Shown: one piece after another, positions 1-8,824 of the stretch
Position numbering within the stretch: position 1 is the stretch's first letter
How the letters are laid out: the number at the start of each line of letters is the position of its first letter
NCBI GenBank assembly: GCA_963809925.1
Contig: CAWELH010000004.1
Coordinates: forward strand, 1,054,001 to 1,118,000
Reading direction: 5' to 3'
Length of the DNA stretch: 64,000 nucleotides
DNA from: DASQZK01 sp963809925
Lineage (GTDB): Bacteria > Bacteroidota > Bacteroidia > Bacteroidales > GCA-2748055
Notes under the pieces: generated by a model
Databases searched by the model: none
What the model was told of the DNA's origin: nothing
What the model saw: the letters and a program-made list of their open reading frames with translations, nothing else
Position numbers and translations under genes: made by a program

Positions 1-192
1 TACGAAATTCTGAGGGTTTCATCTTATATAAATATTAGGAAGGATAAAGCTAAACAGCTTTGATCAGATTGCAAAATCACGGAAGATTAAAAACCCTCTT
101 CATTTGGTTTATCGTATTATATCTTATTTTTATGACACAATGAAGAGTAGATTTGTAAGAATTTGAGAAGGAATTTATTCCGAAGGATTTTT

Positions 193-207
193 TGGCACGC
201 TATTTGA
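193..207 (+). promoter_or_regulatory. Sigma-54-type promoter upstream of PKD lipoprotein
   Basis: The sequence TGGCACGCTATTTGA has GG at 194-195 and GA at 206-207 separated by exactly ten bases. It fits the -24/-12 sigma-54 pattern TGGCACG-N4-TTGC except for A in place of the last C. The ATG of the lipoprotein lies about 45 bases downstream. The match argues that an in-frame TTG at 192 is promoter, not coding. This is a motif match only; no activator gene is visible nearby. Confidence 0.55.
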
Positions 208-251
208 AAATTTACCCTCAGAAACCAGTAAAAAACTTAAAACGAAGAGTC

Positions 252-962
252 ATGAAACGTTTAGCCATATTCATATTCGTAATACCTCTCATACTTACCG
301 GATGTACCAAGGAACCCTATGCTGATTTTAACATTTCCAGGCAGACTGTATATGTGGGAGATGTCATTTACTTCACCAACCGTTCCATGGATGCCCGCTC
401 TTATGAATGGGATTTTGGGGATGGGTATTCATCCAGGAATTTTAATGTGTCTCACTTCTATGATTCACCCGGTAGATATACTGTTACCCTATCGGCATTC
501 GGCAGGGATGACAGGGTAGATGTGTACAGGCTGGACATTACAGTCCTCGCATCCACAGGCGACCTTACTGTTGTGGTAAAAGAATACTTCGATGAATATG
601 TGGTTCCGGATGCCAGCGTAATACTTTATCCATCCCTGGCCGACTGGGAAAACCAGGAGAATGAGATTATCGAAGGGTTTACGAACGCTAACGGAGAAGT
701 CACCTTTTATGACCTGGATGCGGATAGAAGCTATTACGTGGATGTTTATGAACAATATCATGACAATTATCAGTTGGAGCAGGAAGACCCGAAATGGGTT
801 GAAACACAGGTCATCACAGCGGGTGAACTGAATGTCTTCGTCGCTTATGTCGATTACTATCCGCCTTCTAAAAAATCCGGCACTACAAGGGAAGAAGCCA
901 GAACATTGCATCACAAACTTGTACCGGACAGGGCACCAAGGATCAAAGCTGAATCTAAATAA
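252..962 (+). CDS. PKD-domain lipoprotein
   Basis: The product is 236 residues when started at the ATG at 252, which places a lipoprotein signal at the N-terminus: a basic start (MKRLA), a hydrophobic stretch and the lipobox LTGC. It is therefore expected to be anchored to a membrane and exposed outside the cytoplasm. Next comes a PKD (Ig-like) domain with the diagnostic core WDFGDG. A second beta-rich domain follows, resembling carboxypeptidase-regulatory/CNA-type modules (NGEVTFYDLDADRSYYV). There is no catalytic motif, so a binding or structural role is most likely. An upstream TTG extension to 192 is rejected because it overlaps a sigma-54-like promoter and would bury the signal peptide. 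The exact function is unknown. Confidence 0.8.
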   Translation: MKRLAIFIFVIPLILTGCTKEPYADFNISRQTVYVGDVIYFTNRSMDARSYEWDFGDGYSSRNFNVSHFYDSPGRYTVTLSAFGRDDRVDVYRLDITVLASTGDLTVVVKEYFDEYVVPDASVILYPSLADWENQENEIIEGFTNANGEVTFYDLDADRSYYVDVYEQYHDNYQLEQEDPKWVETQVITAGELNVFVAYVDYYPPSKKSGTTREEARTLHHKLVPDRAPRIKAESK

Positions 963-1016
963 TCCTGAGATAAAGAGTTAGCCAGCATGAATTGCTGAAT
1001 GCCGATGCTTAAAACC

Positions 1017-1047
1017 AAAACCGCCGGGGACTTCCGGCGGTTTTTTT
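1017..1047 (+). terminator. Intrinsic terminator after PKD lipoprotein
   Basis: A GC-rich hairpin (ACCGCCGG, short loop, CCGGCGGT) is followed by seven T residues on the plus strand. It lies about 55 bases after the lipoprotein stop codon and separates it from the oppositely oriented tRNA. Confidence 0.85.
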
Positions 1048-1063
1048 ATGGTGAATGCCCCTA

Positions 1064-1098
1064 CAAAAAAACCATGACCGGAAATTTCCGGTCATGGT
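1064..1098 (-). terminator. Intrinsic terminator of tRNA-Leu(GAG)
   Basis: On the minus strand a long inverted repeat (ACCATGACCGG / CCGGTCATGGT) is followed by a run of seven T residues. It sits about ten bases past the 3' end of the tRNA, so the tRNA appears to be a single-gene transcription unit. Confidence 0.85.
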
Positions 1099-1108
1099 TT
1101 CTGTGCTG

Positions 1109-1193
1109 TGCCCAGGACTGGACTCGAACCAGCACGCCCTAAACGAGCACCAGCCCCTCAAGCTGGCGTGTCTACCAATTTCACCACCTGGGC
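1109..1193 (-). tRNA. tRNA-Leu (anticodon GAG)
   Basis: Read on the minus strand this 85-nt sequence folds as a class II tRNA. The acceptor arms are GCCCAGG and CCTGGGC, the D-arm is of leucine type (TGGTAGACACGCC), the anticodon stem is CCAGC/GCTGG with loop TTGAGGG, there is a long variable arm, and the T-loop is GGTTCGAGTCC. The anticodon is GAG, reading CUU/CUC leucine codons. The discriminator is A, and CCA is not encoded, so it must be added after transcription. Confidence 0.95.
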
Positions 1194-1212
1194 AGTGGCT
1201 TTTTGAGCGCTG

Positions 1213-1220
1213 CAAATATA
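1213..1220 (-). promoter_or_regulatory. -7 element of the tRNA-Leu promoter
   Basis: TATATTTG on the minus strand is a perfect match to the Bacteroidota -7 consensus TAnnTTTG and lies 20 bases upstream of the mature tRNA 5' end. No clear TTTG -33 element is seen, so this is a partial match. Confidence 0.45.
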
Positions 1221-1592
1221 TGAAAAATTCCATAACTAAAAGAACTTTTTCTCCGTCCTGAATATTTTTTACAAAAAAATATCTTTCCATTGAACAGGGC
1301 GGTTTAACTCATGTTACAATGTTCATTGAAGTTGAAATATCATATAGAGAATCGGTCAATTCTATTCTTCCGGAAGCGGAATGGTCATTAAATTTATTTT
1401 CCGGTTGATTTTCATTAATTTGTGTCACAAAAGGTTACTGATATTTCCGTAAAAAACAGGCAAGCGAATGAGTTTACGCAGCTCAAGGATCCCTGTCAGG
1501 AGCTGATACCGCCGCCTGCGGCAATTTCTGAGAAGGATTTATTATCAGTACCCCCAAGATATTTTTATATTTAACCTCAAAATACCCATACC
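1221..1592. other. Intergenic region, no gene recognised
   Basis: About 370 bases between the tRNA promoter and the PIG-L gene. I see no open frame with coding character, no RNA fold and no repeat here. The last 40 bases are AT-rich and are the probable promoter region of the following gene. Confidence 0.5.
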
Positions 1593-2462
1593 ATGAAATT
1601 GTTTGTATTTCTGCTGATGGCCTTTTTCTCTGCCGCCATCGTAACCGGTCAGGATGAAAAACTAAACATTGTGATCATTGGGGCTCATCCGGATGATGCA
1701 GACGGGACTTGCGGGGGCACAGCCCTTAAATTTGCCCGCCTGGGACACCATGTATTATTCGTCTCATTGACGAACGGTGATGCCGGACATTATAACAAGG
1801 GAGGAGGAGCCCTTGCAAAGATCAGGATGGCAGAAGCCGCGGAATCAGGCCGCCGGTTTGGTGTAACCTACAAGGTTCTCGATAATCATGACGGGGAGTT
1901 AATGCCTGATTTAGATCGAAGGTTAGAAGTTATCCGGATTATCAGGGAATGGAAAGCGGATATCGTTATCGGTCCCAGACCTTATGACTACCATCCCGAT
2001 CACAGGAATACGGCTATTCTTCTTCAGGATGCCGCCTACATGGTCATGGTACCCAATATTGCGCCTGACACGCCGCCTTTAAGAGAAAATCCGGTCTTTT
2101 TATATACGCAGGACCGGTTTCAAAAACCCTATCCTTTCATCCCCGACATTGCCGTTGATATCTCTGATGTTTACAGGGACAAGATCTACGGCATTGCGGC
2201 CCATACTTCACAATATTTTGAATGGCTCCCGTGGGTTGACGGCAAGTTGGATGAGGTTCCGTCGGGTGAGAAAGAAAGACTCGACTGGCTGGCAAAGACT
2301 CGAAGGCACCCGGTAACACAGGCTGTAAGGGAATCGTTGGTGAAATGGTACGGCAAAGAGAAAGCAGATAAGGTGACCGATGCCGAAGCCTTTGAGATAT
2401 GCGAATATGGAAGAAGACCGGATGAAGCCGAGATCCGAAGATTGTTTCCGATGATTAAATGA
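1593..2462 (+). CDS. Exported PIG-L family deacetylase (LmbE-like)
   Basis: The 289-residue protein begins with a Sec signal peptide (hydrophobic residues 2-19, then TGQ). It then carries the PIG-L/LmbE signature: AHPDD near residue 31 and HPDHRNT near residue 137. Together these supply the zinc ligands and catalytic Asp of metal-dependent N-acyl-sugar deacetylases such as GlcNAc-PI and mycothiol-pathway enzymes. An exported copy next to glycosidases suggests removal of N-acetyl groups from an environmental glycan or glycoconjugate (inference). It stands 188 bases before the GH27 gene on the same strand. The family assignment is firm, the substrate unknown. Confidence 0.85.
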   Translation: MKLFVFLLMAFFSAAIVTGQDEKLNIVIIGAHPDDADGTCGGTALKFARLGHHVLFVSLTNGDAGHYNKGGGALAKIRMAEAAESGRRFGVTYKVLDNHDGELMPDLDRRLEVIRIIREWKADIVIGPRPYDYHPDHRNTAILLQDAAYMVMVPNIAPDTPPLRENPVFLYTQDRFQKPYPFIPDIAVDISDVYRDKIYGIAAHTSQYFEWLPWVDGKLDEVPSGEKERLDWLAKTRRHPVTQAVRESLVKWYGKEKADKVTDAEAFEICEYGRRPDEAEIRRLFPMIK

Positions 2463-2649
2463 CAGGATACTAATTTCATCCGGGTCTGAATTGTCTCCGG
2501 TATCTGCCGGTGATCTGAACTCAGGTTTCATGTCGATGGTTTACTGATAATACCTGTCGGAAATACAGATGCCGCATACAGAGAAAAGGTTTTTTCGAAG
2601 AATGACTTACCTTTATAAGTTCAATTTTACTAAATAAAGAACACATAAA

Positions 2650-3858
2650 ATGAAAAATATTATTTTACTGGTGATGCTAATGGCCCCGATGGCCGGCTTT
2701 GGTCAGAAATTTGACAAACTGGCCCAGACGCCGCCTATGGGATGGAACAGCTGGAATAAGTTCGGCTGCAACGTTAACGAACAGATGCTTCGTGACATGG
2801 CTGATGCCATTGTGGCAAGTGGAATGCGTGATGCCGGATATGAATATCTGGTGATTGACGATTGTTGGCATGGTAAGCGTGACAGCCTTGGCTTCATCCA
2901 TGAAAATAAAGAACACTTCCCTTCTGGAATGAAGGCACTTGTCGATTACGTTCACGCAAAAGGATTAAAATTTGGCATTTATTCCTGTGCAGGCGATCTG
3001 ACCTGTGCCGGTAAACCAGGAAGCAGAGGACATCAGTACCAGGATGCCGTGATGTATGCACAATGGGGTGTGGATTACCTCAAATACGACTGGTGTAATA
3101 CGAAAGGGTTAAATGCTGAGGCATCATATACAACCATGCGGGATGCACTTTATGCAGCAAAACGGCCTGTTGTATTCAGTCTGTGTGAATGGGGAGACAA
3201 TAAACCCTGGTTATGGGCCTCCGATGTAGGTCATTTATGGAGGACCACCGGTGATATCACCGATCTCTTTGATGGCGTGGATACCCATGGCGGCAGATGG
3301 ACCAGCCTGGGTGTGATGAAGATTCTCGATTTGCAGGAAGGACTGAGAATCTATGCCGGTCCGGGTCACTGGAATGATCCCGATATGCTGGAAGTGGGAA
3401 ATGGCGGAATGACGGTTAACGAAGACCGTGCCCACTTCTCAATGTGGTGTATGCTGGCCGCTCCTCTGATGGCAGGTAATGACCTGACCAATATGAGTGA
3501 AGCAACGCAGGGCATTCTCACCAATGCTGATGCTATTGCCATTAACCAGGATAAACTGGGTATTCAGGGTTTTAAGTTTGCAAGCAAAGACGGCGTTGAA
3601 ACCTGGTTCAAACCATTGAAAGACGGAGACTGGGCCATTTGCTTCCTGAACCGTTCTGAAGTGCCAGTTCAGATTACATTCGACTGGAATACAAAGGTGT
3701 ATGATGATTTTTCAAAACGCGCTCTGGATGGTGCGGTTACAAGTTATAAAGTATTCGATGTCTGGTCAAAAAAATTTCTGCCCGATTCGAAGAAGATGCT
3801 GAAAAAGGTAGTGCCGGCTCATGATGTTCTGATGCTCCGTTTGTATAAAAACCAGTAG
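2650..3858 (+). CDS. Exported alpha-galactosidase, GH27
   Basis: The 402-residue product has a cleavable signal peptide (MKNIILLVMLMAPMAGFGQ). A complete GH27 (beta/alpha)8 domain follows, opening with TPPMGWNSWNKFGC. The catalytic nucleophile is Asp147 in KYDWCN and the acid/base is Asp202 in WRTTGDI; the motifs GHWNDPDML and AINQDKLG are also present. A short C-terminal beta-sandwich completes the family length. The enzyme should release terminal alpha-linked galactose from oligo- or polysaccharides outside the cytoplasm. A close paralog lies at 44859-46040 with the same motif order. Neighbours are other exported carbohydrate enzymes. GH27 also contains alpha-N-acetylgalactosaminidases and beta-L-arabinopyranosidases, so the exact sugar is not certain. 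Confidence 0.92.
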   Translation: MKNIILLVMLMAPMAGFGQKFDKLAQTPPMGWNSWNKFGCNVNEQMLRDMADAIVASGMRDAGYEYLVIDDCWHGKRDSLGFIHENKEHFPSGMKALVDYVHAKGLKFGIYSCAGDLTCAGKPGSRGHQYQDAVMYAQWGVDYLKYDWCNTKGLNAEASYTTMRDALYAAKRPVVFSLCEWGDNKPWLWASDVGHLWRTTGDITDLFDGVDTHGGRWTSLGVMKILDLQEGLRIYAGPGHWNDPDMLEVGNGGMTVNEDRAHFSMWCMLAAPLMAGNDLTNMSEATQGILTNADAIAINQDKLGIQGFKFASKDGVETWFKPLKDGDWAICFLNRSEVPVQITFDWNTKVYDDFSKRALDGAVTSYKVFDVWSKKFLPDSKKMLKKVVPAHDVLMLRLYKNQ

Positions 3859-3964
3859 CAAAAAAACGAAACCCACATCCGTGATCACCGACGCATGATG
3901 ATTCAAGTTCATGAATCATACAGATCTGAAGACGCCGGTAAACGAATGAAATACGCTAACCTGA

Positions 3965-4162
3965 GAACGATTTGCAAGCCATAATCATTCCGACGGCTAT
4001 TATCAACGTGGTTCAAAGCTCATAGCCATTAATTCCGGTAACAATGTTCCGGGTCTGAACAACGTCGGTTGGCATGATGCATTTGTGTATAATCCTGTGG
4101 CGGAATCACAGTGCGATTTGAACTATGATCACTCATTGAAATTTAAATCAAACTTTTCCTGA
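3965..4162 (+). pseudogene. Possible 3' remnant of a lost gene
   Basis: An open frame of 65 codons ends in TGA at 4160 but has no start codon, and an in-frame TGA lies immediately upstream at 3962-3964. The translation has ordinary globular composition, with segments such as GYYQRGSKLIAINSG and PGLNNVGWHDAFVYNP. This looks like the C-terminus of an extracellular protein rather than chance. I do not recognise the family. It sits in the otherwise empty 324-base gap between the GH27 and DUF1593 genes, so it may be what remains of a deleted member of the cluster. The chance of a random 65-codon open frame is not negligible. Confidence 0.35.
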
Positions 4163-4182
4163 GTTTAAAATAAAACAGAATC

Positions 4183-5559
4183 ATGAAAAATAAATTGATT
4201 TATATACTTCCCCTGATGATACTTCTGACTTTGTCTGCAATTTTCATGTCATTATCAGCATATGGTCAGAAACCACGACTTCTTATCACATCAGATATTG
4301 GAGGTGACCCGGATGATCAACAGGCGATGATCAGATTCATGCTGTATACCAACGAGTTCGATGTTGAAGGGCTTATCAGCTCAGGAACGCACACACCGGA
4401 GCATCCTGATGAAGACGCACTCCGTCCGGAACTAATAGTAGAAATTATAAATGGTTACAAGCAGGTATATCCGAATCTTCTCAACCATGATCAGGATTAC
4501 CCGTCTCCTGAATATTTATTGTCCGTGGTAAAGAAGGGCAACCCGCACAGGGTAAATGGAGTTGGAAAAAATAAGGATACGGAAGCTTCGGAATGGATCA
4601 TAAAGGCAGTTGACAAGAAAGACAAGCGACCATTAAATATCTGCATATTTGGAGGTCAGACTGATCTGGCACAGGCATTATGGAAGGCTAAAAATACCAG
4701 GTCCGAACGTGATTACAAGCAGTTTGTTTCAAAGATCAGGGTTTTCGACGTTGGCGACCAGGATCATATATTCAGACAGATGTTCTCGGAAAACCCTTTT
4801 CAATTCTATATCCTTGCCAAAGCGCCGGAAGGAGTGGACAAGAGGGAAGGTTCATACAGGGGTATGTATCTTGGAGGTGATGAAAGTCTGACATCTATAA
4901 AGTGGCTTGAAGAAAATGTTCTGGAGAGCCACGGACCACTGGGAATGTTGTATCCCCACAAAACATGGACTGCACCCAATCCTAACGGTGCCTTGAAAGA
5001 AGGGGACACCCCATCCTGGTTCTTTTTCCTCAAAAACGGATTGAATTGCCCGGATCACCCGGAATACGGGGGTTGGGGCGGACGCTTCCAGCTCAGTGAT
5101 GAAGGTTACTATAAAGACATTAAGGAGCAATTCCAGGGCGATAATACTGCAAGAGCCACAGTTTACCGATGGCGTGACGATTACCAGCGCGATTTCGCCG
5201 CAAGAATGGACTGGTGTGTTAAGTCTTATGCTAAGGCCAATCACTCACCCATAGCCTCGGTTAATGGCAATTCAAATAAGGAAGCTCTGATTATTCGCAA
5301 AAAGTCTGGAACGAAGGTAATCCTCGATGCTTCCGCATCGACAGATCCGGATGGCGATCAGCTCAGTTACCAGTGGATGGTTTATCCTGAGTCGGGAGGA
5401 TTTCATGGCGATGCAGGACTTCATCCTGACGGAGCCCAGGCTTCATTGCTCATGCCCGCAATGACAACTGGCACAAGTCTCCATATTATCCTTAGAGTGA
5501 CAGATAACCGGGAGCCAAACATAACAGCCTACAAACGGATCATTTTGCAAAATCCGTGA
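4183..5559 (+). CDS. Exported DUF1593 / nucleoside-hydrolase-like protein
   Basis: The 458-residue protein has a signal peptide (hydrophobic residues 6-27, ending AYGQ). An N-terminal domain opens with TSDIGGDPDDQQAMIRF, the Asp-rich metal-binding signature shared with nucleoside hydrolases and seen in DUF1593 (Sde182-type) proteins. The C-terminal 110 residues form an Ig/cadherin-like beta domain (LDASASTDPDGDQLSYQW), the usual partner in this family. Such proteins are found with polysaccharide-degrading genes and are thought to bind or cleave glycosidic substrates, but no defined reaction is established to my knowledge. It lies 24 bases after the possible remnant and on the same strand as GH27. 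Confidence 0.8.
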   Translation: MKNKLIYILPLMILLTLSAIFMSLSAYGQKPRLLITSDIGGDPDDQQAMIRFMLYTNEFDVEGLISSGTHTPEHPDEDALRPELIVEIINGYKQVYPNLLNHDQDYPSPEYLLSVVKKGNPHRVNGVGKNKDTEASEWIIKAVDKKDKRPLNICIFGGQTDLAQALWKAKNTRSERDYKQFVSKIRVFDVGDQDHIFRQMFSENPFQFYILAKAPEGVDKREGSYRGMYLGGDESLTSIKWLEENVLESHGPLGMLYPHKTWTAPNPNGALKEGDTPSWFFFLKNGLNCPDHPEYGGWGGRFQLSDEGYYKDIKEQFQGDNTARATVYRWRDDYQRDFAARMDWCVKSYAKANHSPIASVNGNSNKEALIIRKKSGTKVILDASASTDPDGDQLSYQWMVYPESGGFHGDAGLHPDGAQASLLMPAMTTGTSLHIILRVTDNREPNITAYKRIILQNP

Positions 5560-5785
5560 ATCCGTGTAAGCGGCCGGAATAAGTGCCACCAGAAGTTTAT
5601 TCTTCATGAATCCGTTACGGTGCAGGTATATTGAACATTGATTTCCTCCGCACAAAAAATTATAAACTGTGGGCATATGTCTGCCGGATGTTCATGGTAA
5701 TGAAGATGGATTAAGTCGCTAAAATTATCTCATTTTCCAGGACCGGCCACGAGCCGAATGATGGAAACAAAACACATGACTGCAT

Positions 5786-7411
5786 ATGCTGTACAGAAAA
5801 TTTCGAGTAAAGAACTGCAACCTGTCAAAGCTTTCAAACTTGAATATATCCACGGTAGCAATTTTTGTGTTAACTGCCGTACTGAGTTCAGCATCATGTA
5901 ATTCCCGGCCCACTGGATACGAAAATTCAGGTTCGGACACTATTTTTTATGAATGCGACGCATATTCCGTATTTTCCAACAGTGTTATCGATACAATTTA
6001 CGGTGGAAACTCCGATCCGTCCTACATCCCCAATGATACCACCATATTTTCTCCGGTTAGAATAATCCCCGAAGGAAAGACGGTTGTACTTGACACCCTG
6101 CCGTGGTGGCATCCGGCTTCAGAAATCAGAAATTTCCCAAAACTTGTTTCACGTTTTGCCTCTGTAAATGCGGCGTATAATGTAGCCCTTGATATATTAT
6201 ACCGTTGCAGCTCAGGTGAATTCATGCGGTATGAAAACGAAAAAGGGTTGTGGCAGGCCGGATTCAGAAGGGGCGAAGGATACGGTGTCTGGACACGGGA
6301 TGTAAGTTACATAGGAATCTTGTCGGGATCATTAATTGACAGGCAGGTGGCAAAACGTTCGATTGAGTATGTTTCAAGGCAGGGAATAGACAATGGTGAA
6401 GATGGGATGGCATTACCCGCTATTGCTGTCTGGAATCATTTTATTGTGACAGGTGATTCTTCAATTATCAGCGATACCTACGAAAACCTGAAAGTACAGG
6501 TTTCCAAAATCAGGTATGATGACAAGCGAAACCTTGGCTTTGCCCTCGCAGGGTCCCTGATCGATAATGGACCGCAACCCGAAGCCGGCGGGTTCCCGTT
6601 AAGTTCAAATATATTGTTTGCAGAAGCCTATAAGGTTATGGCGTTTATGGGTGAAATAATGCATGAGTCTCCAGCCTTGGTTGATCTTTGGAGAAAAAGA
6701 TCCGGTTTGATCAAAGCAGCAATCAACAGGGATTACTGGGATCCGGAAGCGGGATACTATATGCAGGGTCCGAAAGGGTCGGTATCGTTTGATGAAAAAC
6801 ACTGGCAGAATCTCGGTGTATCCTTGGCAATATGGCCAATGTGGGGAATTGCAGACGAGGATAAAAGAAGATCTGTTCTGAACAACTGCGGTCAATTTTA
6901 CAACCAGTATGGATTTACGGATCTGAATTATGAGCGTCAGACAAATGAATTAAAGAGTTTCCATGGATTTCAGATCTGGATATTTACGGAGGTTGGGGAG
7001 ATGGTAGCGATGGCTCGTGAACAAAGAGCTGGTGAAGTATTGGAGTTGTTATCTTCTGTAATCCGAACAGTCTGTATACATAAGACCTTTCAGGAGTGCA
7101 TAGACTGGCGCACGGGCAAAGCCTGGCGATTCCCGGGACAGTTATGGCATGCAATGGGGTACATTTCGATGATTTATTATGGTGTTCTCGGGATGGAAAT
7201 TGATCCTACTGGCATGACATTTCCGAATGCATGTGTGCCAAAACCGCTTGCAGGATTAAGATTGGAGAATCTTAAATACAGGGATGCCCAACTTGATATT
7301 CAGGTATCAGGCTATGGCGGCTTTGATCGGTTGTTGCTGGACGGGAAGCCGGTTACAGCGATCAGTCCGGAACTGAAGGGAAAGCACAAAGCGGAAATCA
7401 TACTGAAATAG
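5786..7411 (+). CDS. Six-hairpin glycosidase-like lipoprotein
   Basis: The product is 541 residues with a long basic N-terminus, a hydrophobic segment (residues 22-36) and a lipobox-like LSSASC, so it is probably a lipoprotein. The body is alpha-helical. It has motifs typical of (alpha/alpha)6-barrel glycosidases (GH78/GH63/amylo-1,6-glucosidase-like): GVWTRDVSYIG, DNGEDGMALPAIAVW, YWDPEAGYYMQG, QLWHAMGYISMI. A short beta tail follows. An acidic residue in WTRD or DNGEDG is a plausible catalytic residue. I cannot assign the GH family or substrate. The context of GH27 and DUF1593 suggests glycan hydrolysis. It is the last gene of this plus-strand group. Confidence 0.65.
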   Translation: MLYRKFRVKNCNLSKLSNLNISTVAIFVLTAVLSSASCNSRPTGYENSGSDTIFYECDAYSVFSNSVIDTIYGGNSDPSYIPNDTTIFSPVRIIPEGKTVVLDTLPWWHPASEIRNFPKLVSRFASVNAAYNVALDILYRCSSGEFMRYENEKGLWQAGFRRGEGYGVWTRDVSYIGILSGSLIDRQVAKRSIEYVSRQGIDNGEDGMALPAIAVWNHFIVTGDSSIISDTYENLKVQVSKIRYDDKRNLGFALAGSLIDNGPQPEAGGFPLSSNILFAEAYKVMAFMGEIMHESPALVDLWRKRSGLIKAAINRDYWDPEAGYYMQGPKGSVSFDEKHWQNLGVSLAIWPMWGIADEDKRRSVLNNCGQFYNQYGFTDLNYERQTNELKSFHGFQIWIFTEVGEMVAMAREQRAGEVLELLSSVIRTVCIHKTFQECIDWRTGKAWRFPGQLWHAMGYISMIYYGVLGMEIDPTGMTFPNACVPKPLAGLRLENLKYRDAQLDIQVSGYGGFDRLLLDGKPVTAISPELKGKHKAEIILK

Positions 7412-7716
7412 CCGGTTGTAAATTCCTGTCGTTCAACTGCAGCTGTGAATTGTACTGAACGGAGGCGTTTTGCACGTACACGCTGCACGATGAATGCCTA
7501 TGACATTTCTATTATTTGCGGTGAGATGCAGGGTTTTGCATAATCAGAGGTATACCTTCAATAGGCTATCATCCTGTTCGGAAATCTGCCCTTTACCCAC
7601 TTCATCCTGAATGCCGGGCAGTTTTCGAAGACCGGCGCTGCCCACGGTAATACGTGCCTACTCCGGGGCATCCGTAAAGGACGTTCATCCTTTACTTAAA
7701 CCTGTTAAACCGGGAT
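7412..7716. other. Intergenic region, no gene recognised
   Basis: About 300 bases between the glycosidase-like gene and the tRNA-Leu terminator. Short open frames on both strands have no recognisable product, and I see no repeat or RNA structure. Confidence 0.5.
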
Positions 7717-7750
7717 ATAAAAAAAGCTTCATCCGTTGCGAATGAAGCTT
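7717..7750 (-). terminator. Intrinsic terminator of tRNA-Leu(CAG)
   Basis: On the minus strand the inverted repeat AAGCTTCAT / ATGAAGCTT is followed by a T-run, directly after the 3' end of the tRNA. Confidence 0.85.
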
Positions 7751-7752
7751 TG

Positions 7753-7836
7753 TGCCCAGAACAGGACTCGAACCTGCACATACTTACGTATACTAGTCCC
7801 TGAAACTAGCGCGTCTACCAATTCCGCCATCTGGGC
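7753..7836 (-). tRNA. tRNA-Leu (anticodon CAG)
   Basis: An 84-nt class II tRNA on the minus strand. The acceptor arms are GCCCAGA and TCTGGGC, the D-loop is of leucine type (TGGTAGACGCG), the anticodon stem is CTAGT/ACTAG with loop TTCAGGG, there is a long variable arm, and the T-loop is GGTTCGAGTCC. The anticodon CAG reads CUG. CCA is not encoded. A TAAATTTG -7-like element about 105 bases upstream (7940-7947) could start a longer precursor. Confidence 0.95.
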
Positions 7837-8042
7837 ATAAAAGAACGTATAAAAAATTACGAACACCGACCAACAAATTCCTCGTTGGCAGCCCGCTGCT
7901 CTGTATCCGGGGAAGAATACCATTTCTGAACCGGGCTTGCAAATTTAGAAAAAAAACCTAAGCGTAAATGAAAAAAATGAAAAATTTTCATTGCCTTACC
8001 GGTCCTTGTACCAAGTCATTGAATATCATGTTAAGCGAAGGG

Positions 8043-8762
8043 TTATCTTTTGTGCAGGCCGCATTCTTTCTGATCTGGTTGTTCCCACCACCAGCGACCG
8101 GCCCTGACATCTTCCCCTGCATTGACAGCCCTGGTGCAGGGCTGGCAGCCAATACTTGGAAATCCTTCATCATGCAGAGGATTGTACGGTATTTCCAGTC
8201 GTTTGACGTATTCCCAGACATCTTTTTCTCGCCAGTTGATCAGGGGGTTGAGTTTGATAAGACCATTATTTTCATCCCATTCAACCATTTGTGAATAAAA
8301 TCTGGTGATGGATTGATCCTTTCTTAGTCCGCAAATCCAAACGTCGAGACCTTTAAAGGCCCTCTCCAGGGGTTCCAGTTTTCTGATCCCACAACAAAGT
8401 TTACGATTTTCAATACTTTCATAGAAAAGGTTGACGCCTTTTTCCTTCACCATCTTTTCAACCTGTTTGTAATCTGGGAACATGACCTGGATGCTAATAT
8501 TGTATTTTTTATTTGTCCGGTCAATCAACTCATACGTTTCGGGGAACAAACGGCCTGTATCCAGGGTGAAGATCCTGGTTTCCGGATCTGCAGCTACCAC
8601 CATTTGGGTCAGAACCTGGTCTTCAGCGCCTAGGCTTGACGACAAGGCAATCCTCCCTTTGTATTCCTGAAGGAAATACTTTAAAACCTCATGGGGATCA
8701 CTGTTCTTGAACCTCTCGTTGAGATTTTCGATTTTTTTCAGAATATCCTGTGCCACTTCCAT
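8043..8762 (-). CDS. cysH: Assimilatory APS/PAPS reductase
   Basis: The 239-residue protein reduces adenylyl- or phosphoadenylyl-sulfate to sulfite during assimilatory sulfate reduction. The PP-loop motif SSSLGAEDQV and the TLDTGRLFPET segment are seen. The paired cysteines CCGIRK and GCQPC are present, the four ligands of the [4Fe-4S] cluster that marks APS-type CysH. The C-terminal KECGLH segment carries the catalytic Cys. The start is preceded by AAGGAG, a rare good ribosome site for this genome. It follows the nucleotidyltransferase gene by 62 bases on the same strand. No cysDN, sulfite reductase or sulfate transporter genes are in the window, so it is separated from its pathway partners. 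Confidence 0.9.
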   Translation of the reverse strand: MEVAQDILKKIENLNERFKNSDPHEVLKYFLQEYKGRIALSSSLGAEDQVLTQMVVAADPETRIFTLDTGRLFPETYELIDRTNKKYNISIQVMFPDYKQVEKMVKEKGVNLFYESIENRKLCCGIRKLEPLERAFKGLDVWICGLRKDQSITRFYSQMVEWDENNGLIKLNPLINWREKDVWEYVKRLEIPYNPLHDEGFPSIGCQPCTRAVNAGEDVRAGRWWWEQPDQKECGLHKR

Positions 8763-8824
8763 ATCGTTCTCCTTTTTAACGCCGCTAATTTAACATATTT
8801 CTCTGAAAATTGCCTAAAACGAAT

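Noticed and set aside
1009..1290. 93-codon frame across tRNA-Leu(GAG)
   Set aside because: It reads through the tRNA and its terminator, the usual false gene over tRNA-Leu.
7412..7716. Possible dehydrogenase fragment on the minus strand
   Set aside because: A short stretch has a vague flavoprotein look, but stops interrupt it and no motif is complete.
7729..7923. 64-codon frame across tRNA-Leu(CAG)
   Set aside because: It is an artefact of translating the tRNA and its leader.
7840..7925. Possible tRNA-like remnant upstream of tRNA-Leu(CAG)
   Set aside because: The minus strand has an AGCAGCGGGCTGCC stretch resembling a D-arm/anticodon region, but no acceptor stem or T-loop can be paired with it.
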